DNA of 64,000 nucleotides from Pestalotiopsis fici W106-1 (taxonomy: Eukaryota > Ascomycota > Sordariomycetes > Amphisphaeriales > Sporocadaceae). Made by a program: the position numbers and the translations under genes. The notes below the pieces were generated by a model. The model was not told where the DNA came from. It saw only the letters and a program-made list of their open reading frames with translations, and ran no database searches. Location: NCBI RefSeq assembly GCF_000516985.1, contig NW_006917093.1, forward strand, positions 4,876,396 to 4,940,395, read 5' to 3'. This document shows, in pieces, positions 23,028 to 34,756 of the stretch; the stretch's first letter is position 1; each line of letters opens with the position of its first letter.

Positions 23028-24163
23028 CTAAGACGACTTCAACTTCTCTGTAAGCTCCGGAACCTTCTCAAACAGGTCACCAACCAAGCCAACGTCTGCG
23101 ACCTGGAAGATGGGTGCGTCACCGTCCTTGTTAATGGCTGCAATAACCTTGCTGTCCTTCATACCAGCCAGATGTTGAATGGCACCCGAGATACCCACGG
23201 CCATGTAGAGCTGAGGAGCCACAACCTTTCCAGTCTGTCCTACTTGCAAGCTGTTGTCGGCGTATCCGCTGTCTACGGCCGCACGAGATGCGCCCACGGC
23301 AGCGCCAAGGGAATCGGCCAAGGGCAGCATGACCTTGTCAAAGTCCTCCTTCGACTTGAGACCTCGGCCGCCCGACACAACCTTGCTGGCGGTTGCAAGA
23401 TCCGGCCGGTCAGACTTGGCTAGTTCTTCCGACACCCATTCTGCAAGTGCCTCTGCCTTCGGGTCAACGCCCTCTTCAACAGCAGCCGAGCCGCTGCCAA
23501 CCTCGGCTGCGGCGAAAGCAGTACCGCGGATAGTAATGAACTTGACAGCATCGGCGGACTCGACCGTAGCGATAGCGTTGCCGGCGTAGATTGGTCGCAC
23601 AAAGGTGTTCTCGTTCTCGATGGCGGTGATATCGGAAATCTGCTGGGAGTCGAGCAGGGCAGCGACCCGCGGCATAAGATTCTTTCCAAAAGCCGTGTGG
23701 CCTACAATGACGTGTGTGTAGCCGCCCTTCTTGATGTTCTCGACGAGAAGGGGCGCAAAATTCTCTGCGAGTCCCTGGGTTGAATGGTCAATGAGGTGCA
23801 CCGAATAGCCGAAAGCCAGGCCGCAATGCGCGGGTGGCCGCAGCGGCGACATCATACCTTGTCATAGGCGCCATTGTCGACGGCAATGATCTTCTCAACG
23901 CCGTCCACCTTTGCGGCCTCGTCTGCTACGCCCTTGATGTTGCTTCCAGCGACGAAGCCATGTACGGAGCCACCAAGTTTCTTGGCGGCGGTGACTGCAC
24001 TGAGCGAACCGTGGTTCAGCTTGCCCTCGCGCTGCTCGAGGATGGCAAGTGTTGACAGTAACCTTTGTAGTGCCGAGGGGCTGTATGGGCTGGCAAAAGC
24101 GGACGTGGCCTTGGGGATGCCATTGGCTGCTCTAAGAGCAGTTCTTCTTGCTGCCGAAAACAT
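23028..24163 (-). CDS. electron transfer flavoprotein, alpha subunit (mitochondrial)
   Basis: Two exons, 24163-23858 and 23774-23028, encode 350 residues. The start [20 protein letters not shown] is a mitochondrial presequence. Exon 1 carries the N-terminal ETF fold ([37 protein letters not shown]). Exon 2 includes the C-terminal FAD-binding domain with [58 protein letters not shown] and [20 protein letters not shown], the full ETF-alpha signature. ETF accepts electrons from matrix acyl-CoA and other dehydrogenases and hands them to ETF:ubiquinone oxidoreductase. The 5' end lies 232 bp from the transposon edge at 24396, so its promoter is now bounded by the repeat island. Confidence 0.96.
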
Positions 24164-24395
24164 GGTGTGTTGTTATTGGAATGAATTGTTACGGCCAACT
24201 CGAGCACAGAAAGGTTGTGCTTGTGGTGCTGAGGTCACTTTCTAATATACCTTGCCTACCTACTACTACTCAATTAAAGCGGCTGTCATCGGCGCGTGAG
24301 CCCGAGGTAAATGATGCCGCCCGCTATCGGCTGGGAGGATTGAGAGAAATATGTGGTTATGAGATATTATCGGCTTATTAATAGCAATGATGCTA

Positions 24396-24437
24396 ACCAG
24401 TTGCACCCACTTATGCAATGCACCCCCTTTTGTAACG
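24396..24437 (+). repeat. left terminal inverted repeat of Fot1/pogo-like element
   Basis: This 42-bp arm begins ACCAGTTGCACCCAC and is the reverse complement of 34757-34798 apart from three substitutions. It follows the TA duplication at 24394-24395. It still contains several CpA dinucleotides, unlike the mutated interior. Confidence 0.92.
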
Positions 24438-24439
24438 GA

Positions 24440-24929
24440 TTTTTAACAAAGTCCGATATAAAATATATAATATAATTAAATATTTTCCCATTATAACACA
24501 CTTAAATTGATTTTTTTAATTATAAATTTAGTTTTTACGTCGTTTTTTAATTATAAAAGGCTATATTTTAAGGAAATTATTAATAGGAACCTATTTTTTA
24601 TAGCATTTTTCGCAGCCGCTTATTTAGCTTATTTTAAGCAGATTTAATATATGGAAAATTAGCAAATGCCTGGTTCGGATTAAAAGTGATTATTTAACGT
24701 TTATCGGGCTTATATTTACCTAGTTTTATATTTAAAAATAAATTATTTTAGCGCGTTATAACTAGTTTTATTATTATTAAATCTAGTATTTTTGCCGTTT
24801 TTATTATTAATTGCCTTACCTCCCGCCCTAACGCTAAATATTTTTTTTAAATGGAAAAAAAGCATCCCGAAGATCTTTGCTATTATAAGGAGTTATAATA
24901 GCAATTTTAGCTATATTTAAAAGTTTTAA
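24440..24929 (-). pseudogene. Fot1/pogo transposase, C-terminal fragment
   Basis: Minus-strand continuation of the transposase beyond the copia insertion. Just after the junction a short run (TPYNSKDLRDAF) resembles the C-terminal region of DDE_1 transposases, then RIP-type stops dominate. The fragment is non-functional. Assignment rests mainly on its position between the insertion and the left inverted repeat. Confidence 0.65.
24925..24929. repeat. left copy of copia target-site duplication (TTTAA)
   Basis: TTTAA directly before the 5' LTR pairs with TTTAG at 33467-33471 directly after the 3' LTR. The single difference is a G/A transition, as RIP would produce. Five bp is the usual duplication for LTR elements. 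Confidence 0.8.
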
Positions 24930-25220
24930 TATGGCAGTCAGTTAGACCTTGAGGGTCCTTAAGATATTAGATATAAGGAGCATATAAATATCCCTATTAA
25001 AAGCAAAAAGCTTACGGATAAGGTCCGTACGCTCCAGGGAAATTAATAAATCTTTTTAATAAATAAATATATAAATAGGACTATATACTCTTTTTTTAAT
25101 TAGAATTTAAATAAATATAATATATTTTATAATTATACTTATATTTTTTAACGCTTTTAGCTTATTTTAATATTGTGATTTTTTTAAACCTATTTTATAT
25201 GCTCTTTTAATTATATTATA
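24930..25220 (+). repeat. 5' LTR of copia element
   Basis: 291 bp, colinear without gaps with 33176-33466. My hand alignment gives about 38 differences, all transitions. It begins TATGGC, where the partner reads TATAAT, consistent with an original TG start converted to TA. Its 5' third is less mutated than the same part of the other LTR. Confidence 0.92.
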
Positions 25221-25241
25221 ATTATAAGCCCGGTCTGCTCG
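25221..25241 (+). other. primer-binding site, complementary to the anticodon arm of initiator tRNA-Met
   Basis: Directly after the 5' LTR the sequence TTATAAGCCCGGTCTGCTC is, apart from one likely RIP change (TTATGAG to TTATAAG), complementary to a GAGCAGACCGGGCTCATAA-type segment. CTCATAA contains the CAU anticodon loop of initiator tRNA-Met. Copia-type elements are known to use an internal half of this tRNA as primer. The host tRNA is not in the window, so the match is inferred. Confidence 0.65.
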
Positions 25242-25599
25242 TAAAATTATTATATTTTATATTCCGCATTTTATTATTATATTTTAAAAAAATATATAAT
25301 ATTAGCTTTTAAGCTTAATTTATTTTTTTATTATTATACGTTTAAAAATATCTAAATTTAAAAAATTTAAAACTAATATTAAATTTAATAAAAAATATAA
25401 TTAGCCTAATTGGTTTTTTAAATATAAGTATTTAGCAAACTATTTTAAAATTTAGCATTTCGTAAATTTAGATTTTACGCTTTTTTTTTCCCGGAAAAAG
25501 CTTTTTTTTTTAATAATCGAAAAATATATTAAGGACTTTTAAAAGCAATTTAAAAAAAAGCATTTAGCAGCTATTATAAAATAAAAGAAAACTAAAAAA

Positions 25600-28500
25600 A
25601 AAAAGCTCCGAAAAAGGAGCCCGTGCCTATAGGTTTTACGTTCCAAAAAATATATAATAAAAAAGTTTTTATTAAGCAAATTTTATTTAACGTTATTTTC
25701 GCCTAAATTAATAAAATATATTACTTAAAAAAATAAATCGATAAAATAATAAACCCCGGTTTTTTATAAATCGTTAAAATTAAAGCGGAAGGAGTAAAGG
25801 AATATATTTTTAAATATTGCGTTAAATAGCTTAAGGCCTTTTACGAATTAAATAAAATTAATTATATAAAATACGTAAAATTATAATATAAGCTTTATTT
25901 TATTATTATAATTAAAGCCTAAAACCTTTAAAAATAGTTTTTCGAATAGAAAATTAAACGAATAAAAGCCCGGACGTATTAAGTCCCTAAAATTTATAAA
26001 GCTTTCGCCGTTAAAGATTTTTTACGCGTTATAAATATTAAAATTATACCTAGCTAAGGAAAAAAATAGATAAAGCGTATTAATAATTTTAAAAACGAAC
26101 TATTTCCGACTTTTAATACTTTAAAAAAGGCGCTTTTTAATTAATTCGATAAAATTATTTTATTAATTAATAAACTAAAAATTTTCGCAATTTTAGGCCT
26201 AGGCTTAAAATTTTACGGAAACGGAGTATTAAAAAATATAAGATTAATAATTTCGAGCTTTAACGTTTTAGCCTAAGAATTTTTTTTGCTTTTATAAAAA
26301 AAAGGGATAAAAAAACTACCGGTAGGGCCTAAAAATATATTTATTTTTAGAATACGCTTTTATAGGTTTAATAAAAAAAAAATTAAAATATTATTTAAAG
26401 CGAAAATAAACAAAATCCGTTTTTATATATAATAAAAAAAGTATAAAAAATTAAAAGGTTAATTTAAAGCTATCGGCTAAATATTAGGTAATTTTAATAA
26501 AAAGAACCCTAAGAGCGGGTTTTTATACCCTAGCTTTATTAGCGCTATAATTATTAATTTATTTATTTTTTATAAGGGAGTATAAGAATTCCTTTTTATC
26601 GCTTTTTTTTAATTCGATCCTTTTTTTTTTATTTCCGAAAAGCTCTTAAATATACCTTTAATACTCCAGCTAAACCTTTGCCTTTTTTTAATTATTATAA
26701 TTATTAATTTTATTATTATAAATTTTAATAATATTATTAGTATTTATATTATTATTTTTAATAAATATTTATTATCCGATTTTACGCTTTTTAATAATTA
26801 TAGCGCTATTTATATAGTAAATAACTCTAAATTTTTATTACTAAATTTTATTAAATTTGCAAAAAACGAAGATTAAATCCAGGTTAGCATTTTATTTTTT
26901 CCTATTTAAGGCTAGGGTACCTATATTATTAAAAATTATATTAATAATCCTATAAGCATTAAAATAAATTTTATATTTAACGATATTGCTTATTTTTTAA
27001 ATTTTTATTATAATATTATTTCTAAATTTAAACTAAATAAAAAAAAAAGCATAATTTTGCAAATATAATATTATTATTAAATACGGAATACTAAAATATA
27101 ATATTATATTTTATAAGCTTTAGCGAAAGTTTTATTTAATTTTTTTTAAATATAAGCCTATATCCTCCTATTTTTTTTAATTTTCCTGCTAAAATAAATA
27201 TAAATTACCTTTATATTTTAATATTTTATTTTATTAATTAACGAAAAATATAACGATTTAGGGTATATATTTAGCCTAAATTTAACAAAAAATTATTTTA
27301 ATATTTTTAGTTAAAATATTTTAAGGCTAAAGCTTTTTAAGCGGTTTGCTAAAAAACGCAAAAAATATTTAAATTAGTAAAATAAAATAATTTAATTATA
27401 AAATTTATATATATTTTAAGGCTATTTAGGTAATTTTAAAAAAAACTAAAAAATATTAAATAAAACGATTATTTTAGCGGATATTTTTAAATTTTATATT
27501 TTACGATAAAGCTTTTAATAAAAGCATTTATACGCTAATTATTAAAAAAAATAATTACAAAAATATTTCGTTTTCTTATTAAAATCCAAAAAAAAAAACG
27601 AATTTACCCTAATAATTATTAATTTCGTTATATTAGTAAAACGATAATACCGCCTTTTCGTTTATATAATTTTTTACGATAATAAAACGGTATTTTTACC
27701 GGCGCGCGGGATTAGTTATTATAAATGCTAAGCTAAAAAAAAAATTATTATTTAATTATTAACCCTTTATATATTTAAACTAAACAAAAGAATTAAAAAA
27801 GCTATTCGAAAGCTTTAAGAAAAAACCTTAATAATATTAATATTTGCGAATTTCCTTTTTACGCTTTAGCTAAAAATACTAAAAACGGCAATATACCTAT
27901 ATAATATATTATTAAACGCTTTTAAAAACTACCGATTATTAAATAAAATGCTAAATAAATAATTCGAATAATATTTCCGATAATATACCTTAAAAATTAT
28001 ACGAAAAATTATTATTAATTTAAAACCGGATTAAAATTTAATTTACGTATATAAATATATAATTTACGCTTTAAAAAAAAATAAAAAAAAGGTATTAATT
28101 TAAGATATTATAAAATTTATTTAAAAGCTTATTTTAGATATTTAGTTAAATATTATTTTAACTAATTTTTCCGTATTTAAATTCTAAACCTAAATTAAAT
28201 TATAATTATAAAAAACGTTAAATTTAATAAAAAAGTATTTTATAAAGGCCTTTAAAAGGAATAAAAAAAATAAATTATTAAAAAAAGATTTTATCCTATT
28301 ATTAACGAAATTAAAAAGCTTAAACCGATATTTTTTAAAAACGATATTATCTTATAATTTAACCTTTAAAACGCTTTATAATTACGTTTTATATTACCCG
28401 ATTTAAAGGGTAAATTTATATTTAATATTATTTCCAAATATATAAATATAGCTTAATAAATCGCGGAATAGCTTAAAAACGACGCTAAAAATAATTTTTT

Positions 28501-30870
28501 TAATACTTAAATATTAAATATTTACCTAAATATTTTTTTAGGAATACAAAATTTTTTTAAGCTAAAGCAAAAAAATTAAAGTTTTTTATTCTTAATAGTT
28601 ACGCTTAAATTATATAAAAAAACCGGTATTTATAAAAAAAAAAATCGCGGGGATACTTTATAAAAGAGTAATATTTCGATAAAAAATAATTAAAAATATA
28701 TAATATAACGCTAAATGCTTAATAATTTAGTATTAGGACTAAGGTTTTTAAAAGGTATAGCTATTAATTTATTTAGGGATAAAAACTTTTAAAACGCTAA
28801 GGAATTATTATTTTTAATTCCTAAAAACGTTAAAGAATCGCGACCTTTAATTTTTATTAAAGCAAAATACTTTAAAATTAAAATACCTATACGGTTTATT
28901 AATTTAAAAGGGCAAAAAGCACAAAATATAATTTTAACCGCTTTTATAAAAAATTAATTAAACGAAATAATCGAGATTAAACGTAATACGCGTACTAAAA
29001 AAGCTTTTTAAAAATACGGATAATTATATATATTAATAATATTTTACGGAATATTTGCAATTTTATTAATTAACCTATTTTAAAAAAAATTCGACGACTA
29101 ATTTATATTAATAGCTAAAAATAAAAATCTTTTAGCGTATAAAACCTTATATTTTGTAATCGTAACTATAATACTAGGTTATAAAAAAGAATTTAAAGGT
29201 ATTTTATCGGTTTTAAAAAAGCTTTTAAATAACGACGAAAACTTCGGTATATTTAAAAGCATCGCTTTTAACTTAAAAAAGGAAAAAATATACCTGGACG
29301 ACGTATTATAAAAACTAAAAAAATAAAAAAACCTAAAAAATTATTTATATAGGCCTTAATTTAAAAAGGTAATAGGCTTTAAATTTAAAACCCTAATATA
29401 AAAAGGTATTTAAAAAAAAAATCGCGAAAAATGCTTTAGCAAGCTTATATCTTTAATATAGGTATAAATATATAAATTTAATAAAAATAATTATTTAGTA
29501 AAATTTAAAATAAAGCTTATTATAAAAGGAGATTTTTAAAAAAAAAAACACAAAAAATATTTACGCTTTAATTTTAGCCGCCTAATTATTTAAAATTATA
29601 ATAACTATAGCTATTAAAAATAATTTTAAATGCAAATAATATAATATTATTAAAGCCTTTTTTAACGCCTTAAAAGGAATTTTAAAACTTATATATTATA
29701 AGTTATTAAACGGTTTTAATATAAAGCATAAATATTTAAAATTTAAAAAAGCCTTATATAGGCTTAAAAATTTATTATTATTATAATATAAAAAATTTAA
29801 TAATATATTAATATAATTAGGATTCGACGTTTTTATTAAAAAATTATGCCTATTTTTTAACCCCGATTATATAATATTCCTAATATTTTACGTTAACGAT
29901 ATTTTTATTTTTTATTATAAAAATTATAAAAAAATAACTTAGACGCTTATAAAAAATATTAAAAGGAAATATAAGCTTAAATTAAAAGGAAACGTTTTAT
30001 AATTTTTTAATATTCGGGTATTTAAAAACCAGAATATAAGGATCGTTACGTTATTATATAATGCCTATATAAAAAAGATCGCAGCTAAATTCGGGGTAAA
30101 TAATTAATCGAATATATTAGTCGTATTTATAAGCTTAACCTTTTTAGAAAAATACTTAAATATCGCTATTAAAAGCAAAATTAAAAAATTTTAAAAAATA
30201 ATCGGTTTAATATTATATATTATTATTATAATTAAACTAAATATTGCATTTATTATAGCTTAGCTTTTTTATTTTTTTATTAACCTAAAGCTAACGCATT
30301 TTAAAGCTAAGCTATAAATTATTAAATATTTTTAAAATACTAAATTCTTTAGTATTAAATATAAAAAATATATAAAAACTTAAATTTTAATAATAGGAGA
30401 TATTTTATTCGCCGACGATTAAAAATTAAAAAAAAGCTTATAAAAATATATTATTATATTTTTTAGCGGTTTAATAATATAAAAGGCTTTTAAATAAAGC
30501 ATTATATTTATTAATATAATAAAAGCAAAATTAAACGCTTTATTAAAAACCGCTAAAAAAATTTTAGTATACGAACGGCTTTATTAAGATTTAAAATTCG
30601 ATTTTAAATAAAATTAAAATATTTTTTATAATAATTAGCAAATAATACGGTTTATAATAAACGATAACTTAAAAATTAATATTAAATTAAAATATATCGA
30701 TATTAATAATATATAGCTTAAATAAAAATATATAAAAAAATCTTTTAAGATTATTTATTTTTAAATAAACTAAATACTAGCAAATAGCCTTATTAAAGCG
30801 CTTTTAAAATAAGAATTTAAACGCTTCGTATTTTACCTAAATTTCCGCAAAATTATATTAATATTATAAA
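25600..30870 (+). pseudogene. copia gag-pol relic (gag, protease, integrase, RT, RNase H)
   Basis: Degraded polyprotein on the plus strand, readable in short pieces between RIP-type stops. Gag-like KAFAVKDFLRVI is near 26000. The protease region (about 26765-27060) has a run like TLFNNYSAIYIVNNS followed by GWGTYIIKN. Integrase (about 27400-28230) shows KKAIRKL before a stop and IYVYKYIIYALKK near its end. Reverse transcriptase (about 29380-30000) shows the KFNKNNYLVKFKIKLIIKGD block, KKALYRLKN, LGFDVFIK and the active-site box as YVND at 29889-29900, where the first Asp codon has become Asn. RNase H (about 30411-30860) shows ADD..LKKSL, KAKLNALLKTAKKILVYERL and LADGLIKALL with RIP changes. 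The element cannot encode active enzymes. Frames shift in places, so limits are approximate. Confidence 0.85.
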
Positions 30871-33160
30871 TAATATATTAAAAGCAATAAAAAAATTAAT
30901 TAATAAAAACTACCGATAAAAAACGCCTATATTATAATGCTTTATTAGGCAAATAAAAAAATAACCGAAAAACCACAAAATTTAACCCGTAAAAAATATA
31001 TAAACGCTAAATTTATATTTATTAATATATTATTATAAAAATCCTTTTATTTATCCTTATATTCGAGTATTATACCTAAAAACCTTTTATTTAATTATTT
31101 TTATTATCGGAAAAAAAATTTATATAAATAAAAGCAATACTAAAGCCTAAAACCGCTTTATCGAAAACTTATTATTAATAGATTTTAATAGCGACCTTAA
31201 AAATAATACGGTATTTACGCTTTACGCGAGTTTTATCGTAAAAATAATTTATATAGCGCTATATAAAAGGAATAATGCTAAAATAACTATTATAATATTA
31301 ATTTTTATATTTTAAAAAATATAAAAAGCGAAATATAAATTAAAAAGAATTTATATAGGCTTATAACTATTACGATTTTTATTATAATAATAACAGCAAT
31401 TTCCTAAAATTTAAAAGCATTTGCTATTAGCTAGTATATTTTTATATATGCGACTAATAATAATAGCTTTAATATAACGAACGCAAAAAATATTATTACG
31501 TATTCCCGAAACCTTTATAACGCGCTTAAGGGTATTAGCTAAATATTTTAATTTTTTACGTTAAATACGAGCAATACATTTAAAGCGACGAGCGGAAGGC
31601 TTAGGACTATTTTCCTTAATTTTTACCGACGGATAATAAAAGCCATAAATAAAGGGAATAAATATAAAAGTGCCTTTTTTACTACTAAAATAAGTAAAAA
31701 AAATAATAAATTATTTACGATTTTTAGTAAAATTAATTATTTTAAGCGATTAATCGCAAAAAATACGAATAAAAAGGGCGTAATTACCGAAAAAGGTGCG
31801 AACGTAATTACTAAAAATAGCTAAAAGCTAAATCGGAACCGGAATTTTAAAAATTCCTCGATTAAAAAAAGCAAAAAAACTAAACCTAAAAGCTTTACCG
31901 GCGCTTAAATTACTTTAAATAAAAAAACGCGATTTAACCGAAAAATAAAAAAAATCGGAATTATTAAATATAGCATTATAAAAAATTAAAACGGATAAAT
32001 ATTAAAAATTAAAAAAAACACAAGAATAAGCGCTAAAAAAATCGAAATTTACCGTTATTGCTAAAAAGCACGCTAGCGCTTAGCCTTACGAGCGCGCTTT
32101 TTTTTTTTTATTATAACAAAAAAGCTTAATTATTATTCGGTCCTACTAAGCCTTAAAGCTATTAAACGAAAACGGGCGGTATATATAGCTTTAAGCGCGA
32201 ATTTTTTTAGGAAATTTAAAAAAAAAGCAAAGTATAATAATAAATAATATAATAAAAAAATAAAAGCGTATAATTATTTTTTAAAAAAATAATAAATAAA
32301 AATAAATTAAAAAAGCTTAAAAAAATTTAACTTAAAAGGTAAAAAAAAAAAAGAAATGGAAGCTTAGGAAATAATAGGAAATAAGCTATTTATAAATAAA
32401 ATAATTAATCCGATTAAATAAACCATTATTTTTTAATTCGGGCAAAAACGCTAAATAAATATAAATTAATAAAAACGCACCTAAAATAATTATTAAAGGC
32501 CTAATAATAAAAGAATTAATAAAACTAATTGCTATATTTTATCGAATATAACTATTATTAAATCTTTTAATTATTATAAAAAAAAAGGAAAGCTTAAAGC
32601 ATTAGTCTAAAAAAATGCAAACGTAATAAAAAGGAAAAGAAAACTCTAACCAAGCAAGCCTGCATTAGAAAAATTTAAAAAGCGTAAAAAATTAAAAATA
32701 AATATAACTAAATAAAAAAAAAATCTAAAACTTATCTAAACCTAATTATTAAATACTAAAAATAAATATTAAAAAAAAAAAGGAAAAATAAAAATCTTTA
32801 AATAAATAGCGTATAAAAAAGTTATTTTTAAAAAAAAATCTATAAATAAGGGAATTTCTACAAAAAAAATATTTAAATAAAAGGTAAAAATATAAAAAAA
32901 GCTTTTTTAATCCGGGTTTATATATAATAAGCAAAGGTAATTATCGCTAAAAAAAACCTATTATTAACCGGTAATTTAATAATTAAATTTAACCTTTAAA
33001 ACAAAAACGGCAAAAATAAAATAAACCTTAGGAAGGATATAGGATAAATATTTAAAAAAGCTTGGGATTTTTATCCTTATGCTTAATTTAATTTAAAAAT
33101 AAAAATTTTAAAAAGTTATCTAATTAATATATCTTTATTAAACTTTTAAAGGACGCCTTA
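30870..33160 (+). other. copia 3' extension of unknown content
   Basis: About 2.3 kb between the end of RNase H and the polypurine tract, where most copia elements have little. Composition matches the mutated element. One plus-strand frame from about 31700 to 32240 is mostly open, interrupted only by TAA/TAG as RIP would make from CAA, CAG or TGG, and is Lys-rich (often from Glu codons under RIP). I recognise no family in it. It may be an extra retrotransposon gene, captured sequence or a further nested insertion; no LTR or inverted-repeat boundary was found inside it. Confidence 0.5.
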
Positions 33161-33175
33161 AAAGCTTAAGGGGTA
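33160..33175 (+). other. putative polypurine tract of copia element
   Basis: The purine-rich stretch ending AAGGGG lies directly before the 3' LTR, where plus-strand DNA synthesis is primed. Purity is interrupted by CTT and TA, so the limits are approximate. Confidence 0.5.
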
Positions 33176-33466
33176 TATAATAGTTAGTTAGACCTTAAAG
33201 GTCCTTAAAATACTAAATATAAGGAATATATAAATATCCTTATTAAAAGCAAGGAGCTTACGGATAAAATCTATACGCTCTAAGGAAGTTAATAAATCTT
33301 TTTAATAAATAAATATATAAATAGGATTATATACTCCCTTTTTAATTAAAATTTAAATAAATATAATACACCTTATAATTATACCTATACTTTTTAACGC
33401 TTTTAGCTTACTTTAATATTGTGATTCTTTTAAACCTACTTCACATGCTCCTTTAACTATATTACA
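33176..33466 (+). repeat. 3' LTR of copia element
   Basis: 291-bp copy of the 5' LTR, ending TATTACA where the 5' copy ends TATTATA, so the canonical CA terminus is still present here. Its 3' half keeps many C residues that are T in the 5' LTR. Confidence 0.92.
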
Positions 33467-33471
33467 TTTAG
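33467..33471. repeat. right copy of copia target-site duplication (TTTAG)
   Basis: Matches TTTAA at 24925-24929 with one transition. Together they fix both ends of the copia insertion. Confidence 0.8.
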
Positions 33472-34668
33472 TAATATATATAAAGGGGGGGTCGGGATTA
33501 AAAGAAAAAATTTAGGGTTATTTAATATTTAATTAGGATTTAAGGGCTATATACCCGTTTTGCGTTAGCTATTTTATATAATTTTTTATATAAAGGCTAA
33601 TTAATAAGCCGCAGCGTAAGCTATAAGCATTTTTTGCTTTTAAATAAGTTTAATTATTGCTATTTTACGCTATTTGCTAAGCTATTAATAATAATAATAT
33701 TTAAAGGAGGAAAATATATTTTTATTAAATGGCTAAAAGGCTTCGCTAATATATATAGGCAGGTATATTAACGCGATTTTTATACGATAAATTATAAATA
33801 TAAATTTTAATAGCAAATAAGTATTATAGCTATTTAATATTAATATTTTTTAAAGGCGTGGCCGCTGCGCATTTTTACGGGGCCTTGTTTTTAAGCCAAA
33901 TACCTGCTTAAGCCACGAAAGGGCTATAATAAAATTAAATTATTTTTTATATATAATAATAAACTTAGCTTCCTTTAAATCTTTAAAAAACCACTGCGTT
34001 TATAGCGTTATTCCTTTTAAAATATAAATTATTATAATTATTAAGCTAAAAGCGTTAATATTATAAATCGTAATTATTTATTTAATTACTCCCGATTTTT
34101 AAATACGAAAGCGACGTAATTTCGATATGCTTATAATAATCCTTTTTTTAGCTTTACCTTTTTAGACCCTAATTTTATTTATATTATATATATTTTTAGA
34201 TTTAATTAAATATAGCTTTAAGACCTTATTTATAAATATATAAAACTTTTAAATAGCCCCGGAATTAATCCTATTAATCCGATTAGCATCGATAACCCGT
34301 TTTAGCTTTATAGCTAAATATAGATAGCGCTATACAAATTTATTTACCTAATTCTTTTTAATATAAATAGCTTAATTATTAAATTTAATGCTAATAGCGA
34401 TTTATAAAGCTACGTTTCGTACGATTCGTTTTAAAAGAGCTTATCCGCATTATTTTTCGTATAAAATTTAGTTTTTAAGCTTTTATTTTTATAATTTTAA
34501 AAAAGTTTGCGTTAATTCGTAGGCATTACGATAAAGCCGCGTATTTTATAGCTTATGCGATAAAATAAATGCATAAATACCTAAATCGCGTGCAATTTTA
34601 ATTAATTTTTTACCGTTTTCGACCTTTTTAATTGCTTTTTTTATATCGCGTTCGTTTAATTTAGTTAT
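33472..34668 (-). pseudogene. Fot1/pogo transposase, N-terminal and catalytic part
   Basis: Minus-strand relic of a DDE_1 (pogo/Fot1) transposase. It starts at a degraded start codon (ATA at 34666-34668) followed by TKLNERDIKKAIKKVENGKK, the psq-type helix-turn-helix at the N-terminus of these transposases. Further on are WLKQVFGLKTRPRKN, LILNSYNTY (catalytic LDG box with Asp changed to Asn) and ALIYLPIYISEAF, matching the family LPPHSSH..QPLD region. Many codons are RIP-altered. The frame is cut at 33472 by the copia insertion and resumes at 24929. Confidence 0.85.
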
Positions 34669-34756
34669 TTTAAAAAGATGGGATTAATTGAATAAGTGGC
34701 TGTTGAGATATTATAAAAGTGTTGTAGTTGGGTTATATTGTAGAGTGGAAATAACA

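Larger units (their letters stand above)
24930..33466 (+). mobile_element. Ty1/copia LTR retrotransposon, RIP-mutated
   Basis: An 8,537-bp element with 291-bp direct LTRs (24930-25220 and 33176-33466), a 5-bp target duplication, a primer-binding site just inside the 5' LTR and a purine-rich tract before the 3' LTR. Degraded gag, protease, integrase, reverse transcriptase and RNase H follow in that order, which is the copia arrangement (integrase before RT). All coding parts carry numerous RIP-type stops and missense changes. The element is longer than most fungal copia elements because about 2.3 kb lies between RNase H and the 3' LTR. It sits within the transposase of a Fot1/pogo-like transposon. 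Confidence 0.93.

Noticed and set aside
32749..32934. 61-codon Phe/Leu/Ile-rich minus-strand frame
   Set aside because: Low-complexity product of A-rich RIP-mutated DNA inside the copia element.
24438..34680. The A+T-rich island as a centromere fragment or mitochondrial insertion
   Set aside because: Inverted repeats, LTRs, target duplications and recognisable transposase and reverse transcriptase motifs explain it as mutated transposons.
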